Assembly: GCA_949775045.1 (NCBI GenBank) | Contig: OX459103.1 | Location: 14,423,896-14,487,895, forward strand | Length of the DNA: 64,000 bases | Direction: 5' to 3' | Source: Metridium senile | Lineage: Eukaryota > Cnidaria > Anthozoa > Actiniaria > Metridiidae | Shown here: positions 43,611-54,165 of the stretch, piece after piece | Layout: each line of letters begins with the position of its first letter | Numbering within the stretch: position 1 is the first letter of the stretch | Translations under genes and position numbers: made by a program | The notes under the pieces: model-generated | Told to the model about the DNA's origin: nothing | Database searches by the model: none | What the model saw: the letters and a program-made list of their open reading frames with translations, nothing else

Positions 43611-44899
43611 ACCTATTCTGAAGAACAAAACGAAACCAAATTAATGAAATTAAATTAAGAATATATTGAAATCAAATTAAGAATATCTTGGCATGGTACT
43701 TAGCAAGGAATCATATTGAAAATACATTTATATAACTACGTATAAAAAGCTAAAGTTTTATTGAACCGATCTTTCGGAGTTGTCGTCCATCCTCAGGGCT
43801 ATATGAATGACAAGGGACTGCGCGGCTAATTGTTCTCCAATATGCCTTTAGTCAATTGTTCAGCGGTACTAGATAGTACGAAACATGAGTATTTTTCAGT
43901 GTGACATTCAGTCAATTAGAAAGTCAATTTTTTAACAGTAGTCCTTTTCACAGTTCTCATAGATCAACCTCAGACTTCGTTGCAGTAATATATTGTTTAG
44001 TTTTGGATTACAGATGATTTTAATTTAACTACTGTACACGTTAATTTATTAAAACATTATATAGACACAAATTCCAAAGAATATAAATAGCTACGCATTG
44101 TTATTATATTACTTGTGTAGCAAAGAAAGGAATTATAGGCATATATACATCTATTTTCTATGTTCATTTTTAAAATAAAATAACTGTTAACTGTAAAAAG
44201 TCGCAGGCTGATCGTTGTGCGAGAGCGATTACAGTTTATATATTATATATATATATATATATTTTAACGCTTGACCGAGTAAGGTTGGTTTGTATGGATC
44301 CAAAAAAAAATGATGCAAAATAGTAAACCTATATTTTGATGAGCAGCAATAACTTTACATTAAATGAGTAAGAATTCATACAGAATATAGGTATTCTTCA
44401 TTTCTTTAACCTTGTTTTTTCCCCTCCCCTAACCTTTGAAAACCCACGCATTTGCAAATTTGATTCCATTCAGTTTCCCCTGGTTACAAAAGAGTACTTG
44501 ATCGTCCCTACGTACAAATTAACGCCAAAACTACTAGCAAATTGTGATCATCAAAAGTGAAAGTCAAAAAAACTGTTTTAAATAATTTGTCGAAGCTTTA
44601 AAAAAACTGCAAAATGCATATTTGCTTCCTCTCTTTTGTCAATTTTGAAATGCTATTTCTAAATACTGTGCGCGAACACTATGCACACTGGCAAGGGTCC
44701 CCAACTAACTTAAAGAGTCTTTTGTTCGCGGCTTATGACAGGAAGTGCAAGCGTACATAGATACACATTCATACGTCCCTCTGTATACATCGCGGTGCTG
44801 ATTGGCTGTTCACTTTTGGACGGGAGGTTGACGCGCGCCTAAAAACTAATGCGGCTTTTGTTTTTGAAGACTTCAACATGTACAGTTGATTTGTATTGA
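43611..44899. other. Intergenic, no gene seen
   Basis: AT-rich. Contains a copy of the dispersed GGAATTATAGGCATATATAC repeat at about 44110-44160 and a TA run at 44240-44262. Confidence 0.45.
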
Positions 44900-45597
44900 C
44901 AACAAACAAACAAACAAACAAACAAACAAACAAACAAACAAACAAACAAACAAACAAACAAACAAACAAACAAACAAACAAACAAACAAACAAACAAACA
45001 AACAAACAAACAAACAAACAAACAAACAAACAAACAAACAAACAAACAAACAAACAAACAAACAAACAAACAAACAAACAAACAAACAAACAAACAAACA
45101 AACAAACAAACAAACAAACAAACAAACAAACAAACAAACAAACAAACAAACAAACAAACAAACAAACAAACAAACAAACAAACAAACAAACAAACAAACA
45201 AACAAACAAACAAACAAACAAACAAACAAACAAACAAACAAACAAACAAACAAACAAACAAACAAACAAACAAACAAACAAACAAACAAACAAACAAACA
45301 AACAAACAAACAAACAAACAAACAAACAAACAAACAAACAAACAAACAAACAAACAAACAAACAAACAAACAAACAAACAAACAAACAAACAAACAAACA
45401 AACAAACAAACAAACAAACAAACAAACAAACAAACAAACAAACAAACAAACAAACAAACAAACAAACAAACAAACAAACAAACAAACAAACAAACAAACA
45501 AACAAACAAACAAACAAACAAACAAACAAACAAACAAACAAACAAACAAACAAACAAACAAACAAACAAACAAACAAACAAACAAACAAACAAACAA
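44900..45597. repeat. Perfect ACAA tetranucleotide microsatellite, 698 bp
   Basis: About 174 uninterrupted ACAA units. Because the period is four, all frames on both strands stay open (Thr-Asn-Lys-Gln or Phe-Val-Cys-Leu repeats), producing long false ORFs between 44769 and 45806. No interruption is visible in any unit. Confidence 0.97.
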
Positions 45598-46210
45598 GTA
45601 TGAGCACAGGCAGCAGATCTAAACCTAGTGAGTCACGTAACACTGTTAATCAGTACCTAGAATGGTCACTAGATAATTGTATGACATGTAATGTTTCTAA
45701 ATACAATGAGCTATGGAGAGAAAAAGTAGAGTCAGCTTTAGTAACACTCGATCCGATAGACATTAAGCAGGTATATTCACTTAAAATGTTAAGCATCACG
45801 TTTTAGAGTAATTCTATGTTCAGCGAACACATCAGAAATAAGCTGATAGAAGCCAACAGGTGTCTATTTATTCTCACGAGCTGAGGAAATGGGGGTACTG
45901 AACATTTGCTTACTGCAATAGTACTACCTAAAATTAGTATTTATGCGGCTTCTAGTCCAGAGATTACTACGTGCCGCTGTTATAAGCGTAATATTTTATT
46001 TTATTTTAATCTATGAGTTAGTAGATAAGTTTGATTGTGCTATTTTTAGAAAAGTAAGCGAGAATGCTTATCATCATTTATACTACTTGCTTCCTAAAGT
46101 GAAGGAGTCTACACTTTAACTAAGGAAAACCACGATTTTTTTGTCTAAAGTGAACACGGAGCAGTTCAAGTTATCTTATATTAACAGATTAATTTTTGAA
46201 AATAAACTAG
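45598..46210 (+). pseudogene. 3' fragment of a jockey/CR1-like LINE reverse transcriptase
   Basis: Broken pieces of the RT C-terminal part follow in order in shifting frames: SRNTVNQYLEWSLDNCMTC, IDIKQVYSLKMLSITF, FSEHIRNKLIEANRCLFIL (45819 on), AIVLPKIS, SSPEITTC and finally KVNTEQFKLSYINRLIFENK (46147 on). The family is recognised from this string of motifs, which is common in cnidarian and other invertebrate LINE copies. The fragment starts directly at the end of the ACAA tract and ends at a GAT tract. Confidence 0.65.
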
Positions 46211-46333
46211 CGGATAGTTGTGATGATGGTGGTGGTAATGATAATATATGTGACGATGATGGTAATGATGATGATGATGATGGTTGTGATGATGGTGGTG
46301 ACGATGTTTTTAGTGTTGATGATTGTGGCGATA

Positions 46334-46383
<50 letters not shown>

Positions 46384-46845
46384 GATGATGATGATAATGA
46401 TTATGATTATGATGTTGGTGTTGATAATTATGGAACGTAATGGTGATAATGGTGGTGTTGATGATTATGATAATATGGATGATGTTGATGATGATAACAG
46501 TTAGGGATGATGTTGATGATGATAACACGATGATGTTGATGATGGTGTTGGTGATGATGGTGATGATGATGGTAGCGATGAAGATGGTTGAATTGTGATG
46601 ACAATGGTGTTCACGGTGGTGATAGTGGTTGTGTTGATGAAGATATTGGAGATGACGATGATGATGATGGTGGTGTTGATGATGGTGTTGATGATGATGA
46701 TGATGGTGATGTTGATGATTGTGATGATGATGGTGGTGGTGATGATGGTGGTGGTGATGGTGATGATGATGGTGATGATGATGGTGATGGTTATGGTAAT
46801 GGTGAAAGTGATGGTAGTGATGATGATGGTTATTATTATTATAAA
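46211..46845. repeat. GAT/GGT-rich trinucleotide tract
   Basis: Imperfect runs of GAT with GGT and GTT interruptions over 630 bp, giving Asp-rich and Met-rich open frames without coding meaning. It may have grown from the simple-repeat tail of the LINE fragment to its left. Confidence 0.9.
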
Positions 46846-47217
46846 ATTGTCCGACAATATTAATAATATGTTCGTCGATGCACTCATCCTTTCGTCGTCT
46901 TGATATTACTTAATGTTTTTCTGTCTCAGTCGATTTTCAAAGCGCTTTCTAATAAAAACCTGATTAAGTAACGTATGATACTTGTAAAATATGGCCGCAG
47001 TGTAAACTTTATTGTAAAAAACCTAATGATTGTGATTAGTAAGACAATGTTATTCTAATTAAGGTACGTAGGAGTTTCCTTTGCAATCAGTCTAGCATTG
47101 TTAGTCATGGGAACCAGCTGCTTTGGACATGTACATCATGTTGTTGTTGTATATCTATTTTTATAACATCTTTTCGCTCTATCTCTGAATATATACCAAA
47201 AACGGTCTTAACAATAG
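46846..47217. other. Intergenic, no gene seen
   Basis: AT-rich, with no supported feature. Confidence 0.4.
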
Positions 47218-47515
47218 AGCGTATTCGTATAACCCACTTTTAAAATGCATATGAGAATATGTGTAAAATAATATGTTTTATTAGGTGTGCGTGTTATAAA
47301 ATGCTTCAGCGAGTTGCGCTCTCGGCTTCAAATAATCAAGTAAAACATGATTGAAAACGAAAACGTTTATAGATTAACTCGAAACCACTTTTATCAATGT
47401 TTTCCACAGTGGCTTGTGGCTCACAGAAAAAAAATAGAGAGCAAATAGTTACACGCACACCTCATTAACATGTTATTTCACATTTGCATTTTAAAAGCGG
47501 GTTATACGAATACGC
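47218..47515. mobile_element. MITE-like foldback, 298 bp
   Basis: The ends AGCGTATTCGTATAACCC and GGGTTATACGAATACGCT are perfect inverses. Inverted similarity continues through TTTTAAAATGC and AATATGT...AGGTGTGCGTGT for about 70 bp per arm. No coding capacity. Confidence 0.8.
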
Positions 47516-47863
47516 TGTAATATATGACGATGGTTTTCTCTGTATATGACGCAACGTGTATGTTAGCTATAATATCTATACCAAGTTTTGTTTTAGTTAA
47601 CCTTTTTTCCCGCTTTAACAGTTATTTGTGTGTCTACTTTTTTTGAATTTCATTGTATAAGTAGTACTAACTATACTATACTACTATAATCTAAATAACG
47701 CGCCTATTACGACTTCATAATGTATCTCTATAAATGATTCAATTTGATTGGCTTTTTGTTTATTTTGAGTAAAATATAGTTTAACTTGGATATGAACTGT
47801 AAAAGTTTAAGGTTTAAAGTAATAAAATATTAAATCAAAGAGGTGATTGTAGGTCGTGTGAGT

Positions 47864-48040
47864 ATTAAGCATGAAACTACTTCGATCTATTTTTGAACAT
47901 TTTTAATGTCGAGCATTCGACCACACTGGGTCGTCTTGAGGACTAACAGAAACATATCTGCTGTTAGTCCTGAAGACGACCCAGTATAGTCGACATTAAA
48001 AAATGTTCAAAAATAGGTCGAAGTAGCATCATGTTTAATT
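47864..48040. mobile_element. Near-perfect hairpin element, 177 bp
   Basis: Arms of about 80 bp (containing GAACATTTTTAATGTCGA and CTGGGTCGTCTTGAGGACTA with their inverses) surround a loop of about ten bases near 47955. It would fold into one long hairpin if transcribed. It lies 300 bp beyond the 3' end of the GPCR gene. Confidence 0.8.
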
Positions 48041-48330
48041 AAAGATTGTTGTTGTTGTTTTGAATATGTAGCTTGTTTGGATATCTGAGAACATACAGCG
48101 CTTTTAATAATTACGCGACCATCGACGTTCAAATACCAACATGCGAGATGGGTTCACGCTGCCGTCAATCGAATATAATCAATCGGTACCTTTGGTGTTC
48201 TGATCAGTTTTGTAAAATTTGTAAAGCCAAGAATGTACACACTTTTATGAGATAGCTAGTGTTTTTTTTTTTTTTTTTTTTTTTTATTAGTTAATTTTTA
48301 AATTAACCAACAAAAATTGTTTTTAAACAA

Positions 48331-49443
48331 TTAAAAATGGTTCGATTGATGTTGTTGTACACGTTGCAGCGCAGTGTTCGGAGTTGTCCCTCTCTGTAAC
48401 TCTACAAGATTCAAGCGATTGACTTGGTTTCGTATAAACGTTTCGTCTATCACAGCATTGGTTCCCCTCGTGCACCATTCAGTGATGGCATTCTTGAACA
48501 TTGTTCTTAAGTCTCTCATACTGACGATCAGAACAGTTGGACTAATAGCAGTATTAGAATACGCTAATACGGCATTGGTTCTCCTGATAATGTACTCTGT
48601 AGTAAAGTTTAACTGTAGCTTCAAGGCAATGTTAATACCTTGAAATACAACAAAAAGGAAATACGGCAAAATGAACGTGAATATTAACGCAACAAACGCA
48701 AATGTACCATAGAACCTCCAGGAATTAACACGCCGTACAAGTGAGCACATTTTCTTTCTTCTTAACTCGAGTAGAAGACGAATATTAGAGCAGGACAGAA
48801 TAATGGCGGGTATGACATAGATTATTGCAGTAAACCCAAAGAACAACACTTGATATACCGGCACGGTTTTCTCAACATTGCAGTCTAGTGTATAACTATC
48901 AGAGCCGACATCGACACGTTGAAGACGGTATGTAACTGAACCCATGATAGCAATAGGAACACTTATTACCCAGGCAAGGATTACCAATATCTTCACTCCA
49001 CGTATAGATGGTACCCGGAATGGATGAAATACTGCGAGATATCGCTCTATACCGATAATGAATAAGTTAATGATTGTTACTGCTGGAAAGAAGAGGTTAC
49101 AAAACCGGACCGCTTTACACTTGAAGTCAGTGTCTATGATATCAAGAAAGTTAGTAGCAATTACTAGTGGTAGTGAAAGTAGTGCACATGTAAAGTCTGA
49201 TGCTGCCAGGCTTTGTACAAATGTATTTGTTACGAGGAAACGATTAAAGGATTTTCCTGTGATAGATCGTGGCTTTCGTGTAACACCTCGAACGTTCTTT
49301 AAGTACAGAATCATCCCATTGGCAATAAAAGCATAGAAACCTAAGATAGCCAGCGGTGAATAGAGGGCGATACGTAAGCGTATATCCACGGGGAGGAAGG
49401 CATAGGTTCGCGTACCGTTGGCCACACCGTTAGTGACATTCAT
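48331..49443 (-). CDS. Class A (rhodopsin-family) G-protein-coupled receptor, 370 aa, single exon
   Basis: Seven hydrophobic helices at about residues 23-48, 72-98, 110-134, 150-170, 197-220, 243-268 and 280-308. Hallmarks: Asn42 (helix 1), Asp83 in AASDF (helix 2), Cys109 and Cys188 for the extracellular disulfide, ERY 133-135 for DRY, Trp158 (helix 4), Pro212 (helix 5) and Pro260 (helix 6). The helix-7 NPxxY motif is replaced by SPTVL (301-305), which is unusual. N-glycosylation sequons are at Asn2 and Asn9. It couples an unknown extracellular ligand to G proteins at the plasma membrane. The ligand cannot be told. Intronless class A receptors are frequent in cnidarian expansions. The start ATG at 49443 gives a normal-length N terminus. 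A poly-T run lies just past the stop. Confidence 0.93.
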   Translation of the reverse strand: MNVTNGVANGTRTYAFLPVDIRLRIALYSPLAILGFYAFIANGMILYLKNVRGVTRKPRSITGKSFNRFLVTNTFVQSLAASDFTCALLSLPLVIATNFLDIIDTDFKCKAVRFCNLFFPAVTIINLFIIGIERYLAVFHPFRVPSIRGVKILVILAWVISVPIAIMGSVTYRLQRVDVGSDSYTLDCNVEKTVPVYQVLFFGFTAIIYVIPAIILSCSNIRLLLELRRKKMCSLVRRVNSWRFYGTFAFVALIFTFILPYFLFVVFQGINIALKLQLNFTTEYIIRRTNAVLAYSNTAISPTVLIVSMRDLRTMFKNAITEWCTRGTNAVIDETFIRNQVNRLNLVELQRGTTPNTALQRVQQHQSNHF

Positions 49444-49508
49444 CTTTTCTAGCCAATTTGATGAGAATATCTGCTTACAGTAGTTTAAAGAGTAGTTTAC
49501 AGTACAGT

Positions 49509-50004
49509 AGTTTACAGTAGTTTAAAGAAGTTAATTTAACCGTGATGAGAGTGGTAGTTGTAGTTGAGTCCGCTCGTTATAACAACGAACAAGGTAAACA
49601 TTGAACTACTTATAAATGAACAGATAACAAGTAGTATGATTACTCACAATGTTTCCATTTGGTGCGTTCTCAGCTAATGAAGCTATTGCATCCTGTCTAT
49701 TATAATGGGCTGACGCAAATGCAAACTCATTAAGCAACAGTAATTATTAATCCTCTTCATTCCTAGCTCGCTGATTCATCATTTACTTTCAATGCCAACT
49801 CGTTTTCAAATTCACGTTTCTTTTAAAAACATCGGCAGAAAAAAATCAACGGTCATGGGCATTAAAAATGGAATACGTGAAAGATAGGCTGATGTTCTAT
49901 AATTAACAGAGAATGTAGGGACCAAGAACTTTCTATCCTTGATAATTCGGCAACCGCGACATTAAAACAAAGTTTCCCTTTTTAAGTTGATTAACCAAAT
50001 TTCA
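49509..50004. repeat. Duplicated receptor upstream region, copy 1
   Basis: Starts 65 bp upstream of the GPCR ATG with TTTACAGTAGTTTAAAGAAG and is repeated at 50448-50939. The first 200 bp are almost identical between copies and the rest is more diverged. This interval probably includes the receptor promoter. Confidence 0.88.
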
Positions 50005-50447
50005 AACTAAAATACAAACACATGCAGATAACGATAAAATGAGTGTTGGTTTTACAAAGTATAACTTGGTATTGTTTGCAGCACTAATATTAATTCCGTT
50101 GTCAAATGACCGATTTGCTGAAAATTACTCAATCATCACAGTATCAAAATAAGGACCATTATGTTTATTGCCTGTTGTCTCGTTTTAATTATTGGCCATT
50201 TGGTTTCACCGAATCCGCGGGGCCTGAGTAAAGTATCTTCCAATGATCCAGCGCTTAGAAAATGCTCAACTCTTTTCATATAAGTTTCTATACAAAGTTT
50301 TGTTTGAACAGCATGCGTTGATTACCCTCAAACTAATAAGCAATGGCTACCTTTAGGCGGATCGAATTCAGTTTGAACTTTTCGGAAATTGTTTTCCCTC
50401 TTATAGCAAAGGAAGATCAAGATGATGTAAAGTACGCATCCGAATTT

Positions 50448-50939
50448 AGTTTACAGTAGTTTAAAGAAGTTAATTTAACCGTGATGAGAGTGGTAGTTGT
50501 AGTTGAGTCCGCTCGTTATAACAACGAACAAGGTAAACATTAAACTACTTATAAATGAACAGATAACAAGTAGTATGATTACTCACAATGTTTCCATTTG
50601 GTGCGTTCTCAGCTCCTGAAGCTATTGCATCCTGTCTATTATACTGGGCTGACGCAAGATCATTAAGCAACAGTAATTCATAATCCCCTTCGTTTTTAGC
50701 TCGGCGATTCATAATTTACTTACAATGCCAATTCGTTTTCAAATTCACGTTTCTTTTAAAGTCATTTCCAGAAAAAAACCAACGGTCATGCGCATTAGTA
50801 AAGGAACACTTTAAAAAACGACATCTTATTTTCTCCAACTAACAGAGAATGTAAAGACCCAGAATTTGTTTTCCTTGATAAATTGGCAACCGCGTCATTA
50901 AGACAAAGTTTCCCTCTCAAGGTTGATTAACCAAATTAA
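50448..50939. repeat. Duplicated receptor upstream region, copy 2
   Basis: Direct copy of 49509-50004. Homology stops at about 50940, where the Helitron-like insert begins, and resumes at about 52430-52590 as a copy of 50020-50190. The original duplication was therefore about 940 bp, and the insert landed in the second copy. Confidence 0.88.
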
Positions 50940-51275
50940 AAGCTATAACTAGCGGTTCTTATCAGAAGTGAAGTGCTGCGATGTGTATTTGTATGCACTT
51001 AAAGTAAGCTATTGTCGACATTCATGCGCTTCAAAGCATTTTCGTATTGTTAAGACTGTGAAACAATAGAAATACGCTTCAAAACTCATTACTTTTGACG
51101 GTGCCTAAACTTTTGTATTCTTTGTAGAGTTTCAGGTTGTAGCTTATGGTTCAATGAAAAGTTGTTATTATTGAAGTTGTTTTTGTTAAAAACGTGAGTT
51201 TATTTTCCAATCTAGTTTGTTTTTGAAAATGAGTTTCTTCGATGATTCTTTTCTTAAAGTAGGCTTTTTGTGCAT

Positions 51276-51605
51276 CTAAACTATTTTGCGATTGAGTTTC
51301 GGTTTTATTTGTTCAGATGTTTTTTTCTTGAAGTATGCTTTTTGTGCATCTAATCTTTTTTGCCTTTCAATTGCAGTTTGTGTTAATTTGCTATTTTTTT
51401 GATATGTTCTCATCTTTTCTAGCCTGGTTTCTCTATGATGTGGCGTTTCTTCTGGGAGTTTTCTTTTTTTTGTTTTTTCAATATTTTTTTCCTCTTTACA
51501 TTCAGAAAATTCAACAACTTTTCTCGTACACAAATTTTTATTGTTAGTCGACATTAGTTGGTGAGTTGGTGATTTACTAGTGTTACTAACAAATTGAACA
51601 GGCAT
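51276..51605 (-). pseudogene. Basic repeat-rich linker of Helitron-like protein, 109 aa
   Basis: Lys/Arg/Glu-rich helical segment with repeated RLxKMR and RLDAQKAYFKKK-like units. Another RLDAQKAYFKK-type unit follows beyond the stop (about 51275-51240), so the array is broken rather than complete. It is in a different frame from the protease-like ORF upstream. Confidence 0.5.
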
Positions 51606-51672
51606 AATTTCAAAGAATTCACTACTTAATTCAATGGAAAGTGAACGTAAATATTGTTCTAATGTGGTTAGA

Positions 51673-52221
51673 TCACAGCATATATTTCATAACAACAGCA
51701 GTGCCATTATCATCAAGCATACCATAATCGTTACGTGCATGAGAATCAAAAACATAAATAACATTGTCAGTATGTTTAATCAATGCCATCGTATAACCAT
51801 CTAGTATCATAAATGCATAATTATCATTCGAGAAAGTATTCATCAAGGCAGAATGTAAATCAAGATCGTTTGCCTCGTCGGGCGATTGATTTGGATCGTT
51901 TGCCTCGTTGGGCGATTGATTCTGTGTCATCGTAAACCAAAGGACTCGATCTTGCAGATAATTCAGAGAAATCGTCTCTTCATCAGGTACAGAGCGCTCT
52001 TCGAAAGCTTTTAAAAACATGGAATCTCCTTCGGCTAAAAGACGATCCACCGTCTGTGTTGTCCATTTCGAAATATTACCACAATTTGCACATAACAGAG
52101 CTGAAAGAGTCATAAAAGCACATTGTCTTCCTCTTGAAATGTTGCTAAAACGACCATCACCTTGATGAATACTTCCTCGAGTAAATAAAGTCGCATTTAA
52201 CATAAAGTAATTATCATACAT
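51673..52221 (-). pseudogene. C76/OTU-like cysteine protease domain of Helitron-like element, 182 aa
   Basis: Contains GSIHQGDGRFSNISRGRQC with a candidate catalytic Cys34, an acidic GDSMF segment, and FDSHARNDYG with Asp159/His161. This Cys...Asp-x-His arrangement resembles the large viral-type and transposon-borne deubiquitinase-like proteases, which in animals often accompany Helitrons. An 11-residue unit (NQSPNEAND) is tandemly duplicated in the middle. The ATG at 52221 may not be the original start. The downstream linker is out of frame, so the complete protein is lost. The family assignment is by motif pattern only. Confidence 0.5.
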
Positions 52222-52430
52222 ACCTTCGCCAAGAGACCATGTGGTTTACGGCGCATTAATCATTTGATAATAACCGCTGATTACGATTACGGCAGGCGCA
52301 AAAATTGTCAATCGCTACCTAGCCCACGAAATCGACTTTCGACTTGGGTATTGATCGTGTTACACAGGGATCCCAATGGAAAATCTGCGAGATTAGTGTC
52401 GCTGCTCACTTCGTTCGCAGCAATAAAAAC

Positions 52431-52821
52431 ACAGAAACAACTTTTAAATGTTTGTCGGTTTTACAACTTATCACTGACTTGGTATTGTTTCCAGCACTAA
52501 TTCCGTTGTAAACTGACCGATTTGCTCAAAATTACTCAATTATCACCGTATCAAAATAAGGACCATTATGTTTATCTCTGGTTTGAATTATTAGTCATAT
52601 ATTAATATGGTCCCCCTATTTTCAAATGGATCGGCCAAAATCTGAAGTCGGGCAATTTGTATTGGTATATATATATATATTATTCAGGTTTCAAGAAATT
52701 GGCAGATTTGCATTGTTTGTTGACTTTCGTTCTTTGTTTCGGCCAATGGTCATTACTTTAGAGCTTAAGCTATTGTACTTATACCGCGATATTTAGATCA
52801 GTATGTGACACATTCTTTGTA
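52431..52821. repeat. Right part of the receptor-upstream duplication, then intergenic
   Basis: 52440-52590 is a diverged copy of 50040-50190 (shared GGTATTGTTT, GACCGATTTGCT, TATCAAAATAAGGACCATTA). The rest is AT-rich with a TA run at 52666-52680. Confidence 0.7.
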
Positions 52822-53000
52822 CAGTGGTACCCCGCTTTGCGGCCACATGCTTATTACGGCCACCCCGTTATAACGGCCAGTTTATAAGGTCTCGCTTTAT
52901 ACGCTTTATACGGCCACCCGTTAACAGGAACAACGGCCACTTTTTTTGGCCCAACTGACCAACATATCTTACATTTTAACCCCGTATTACGGCCAGTATA
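52822..53000. mobile_element. Pogo/Tigger-like terminal fragment
   Basis: Starts after TA with CAGTGGTACCCCGC and contains several diverged GTTATAACGGCCA / TACGGCCAC units, the pattern of pogo/Tigger-type transposon ends. No opposite terminus was found downstream, so it seems a truncated copy or solo end. Confidence 0.55.
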
Positions 53001-53949
53001 AATCGTACACAGTTAAAATCTTAATGCAAATCAAATTGTCAGTCAATGTACGATTTTTGTCTTTTATTCATTTAACACAGCATTATTTTCGAACATATTT
53101 AGCGCGATGCGCGGAAATTCGATAAAAAAAAACCGAACGTTGATCTACTTTGACCCAGGCTCGGCAGCTAAGCTTTTTGCCTCTAAATGATAGGTACCTA
53201 AGCTAAATTGTCAACGTTCGTTTGATAACCAGCGGGTTGTTATTGTTGGGGTTTTCAAATGTTTTGTCTATTTATTGGGGGTTTTGGCGTAATACAACAC
53301 ATGAGGTAATAAAGCAGACATTACAAACTTTTATTGGTCTTTATTGTGGTTTATTAATGAGTAATTTTCATTTGTTAGTAAATTATACAACGATCTATGT
53401 TTCCCTCGGAAATGTCATGTGTCCTATATATAGCTCATGATCAGCGGATAACCATTACATAACTCCGCCCCCTAGTTGATTGACGGTCCACAAAAGACCA
53501 AATCAAACCGAAGTTTTCAAACAGCAGGTCGCGATACAACGAATATCGCTGTAAGGAATTTCTACTTTCTTAGTGAGTTCAATAAAAGTTCTAATCATGA
53601 CTGAGGCGCTCTCAACAATAACGTATTTTCAATAAACGCCGTTATAAGTTCCTTGAAAATGCATTCAAAGTCTTTGATCGTCCATTCTAGACCACCAAGA
53701 ACGGAGGCCGTCACCAGACTCATTCAAAAGTATTGTAAGAGTTTTCGGAAACTTTCCGCTTTTGATCATAAAACTCTGGACGTATAAGGCAAAAGAAAAA
53801 AGGCATGCGTTTCCAAAAAAAAATTAAGTTACTAAGTTATTTATTTGCTGTATAACGTTTCCCAGTATCACGTGGTTGATGACGTCAAATTAATGATATC
53901 ATCGGTACAGTGTCTATAAGTGGATATGCTTGATATTTTCTTTATATCT
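53001..53949. other. Intergenic, no gene seen
   Basis: The ORF at 53222-53440 lacks domain support. No RNA gene or element is recognised. Confidence 0.4.
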
Positions 53950-54165
53950 ATAACGTTATTACATTTTGCGTCAAAATTATCACATTTTGCGTTAAACACA
54001 CCTATTAAATTTTGCGTCAAAAGTTATTACATCTTGCGTTAAGCAAGTTATTATATTTTCAGTCAAATGTTATTACATTTTGCGTTAATATTACATTTTG
54101 CGTCAGAAGTTATTACTTTTTGCGTTACTATTACATTTTGTGCGAGTTATTACATTTTGGGTCGT
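53950..54165. repeat. Degenerate TTATTACATTTTGCGTYAA array
   Basis: About ten irregular units of 18-27 bp, alternating TTTTGCGTCAAA and TTTTGCGTTAA with TATTACA between. Copies are diverged and unevenly spaced. Confidence 0.75.

Larger units (their letters stand above)
50940..52430 (-). mobile_element. Truncated Helitron-like insert
   Basis: About 1.48 kb present only in the second copy of the upstream duplication, so the first copy shows the empty site. On the minus strand it carries a cysteine-protease-like ORF and then a basic repeat-rich segment (ETRLEKMRTYQ, RQKRLDAQKAYFKKK) of the sort found before the Rep/helicase part of animal Helitrons. Rep and helicase are missing. A CTAG on the element strand near 50957, next to AT, could be a Helitron 3' end (CTRR), with a small TTCT-GATA-AGAA hairpin nearby, but the exact borders are uncertain. 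Confidence 0.5.

Noticed and set aside
44769..45806. Long ORFs on both strands (TNKQ and FVCL repeats, 235-306 codons)
   Set aside because: They are produced by the ACAA microsatellite, whose period of four keeps all frames open. No non-repeat domain is attached.
46141..46903. Asp-rich, Met-rich, His-rich ORFs
   Set aside because: Frames of a GAT/GGT simple repeat. Only the first 20 codons of the 46141 frame are real, and those belong to a LINE fragment.
53222..53440. 72-codon hydrophobic ORF
   Set aside because: AT-rich chance frame without signal-peptide or domain logic and no splice context.
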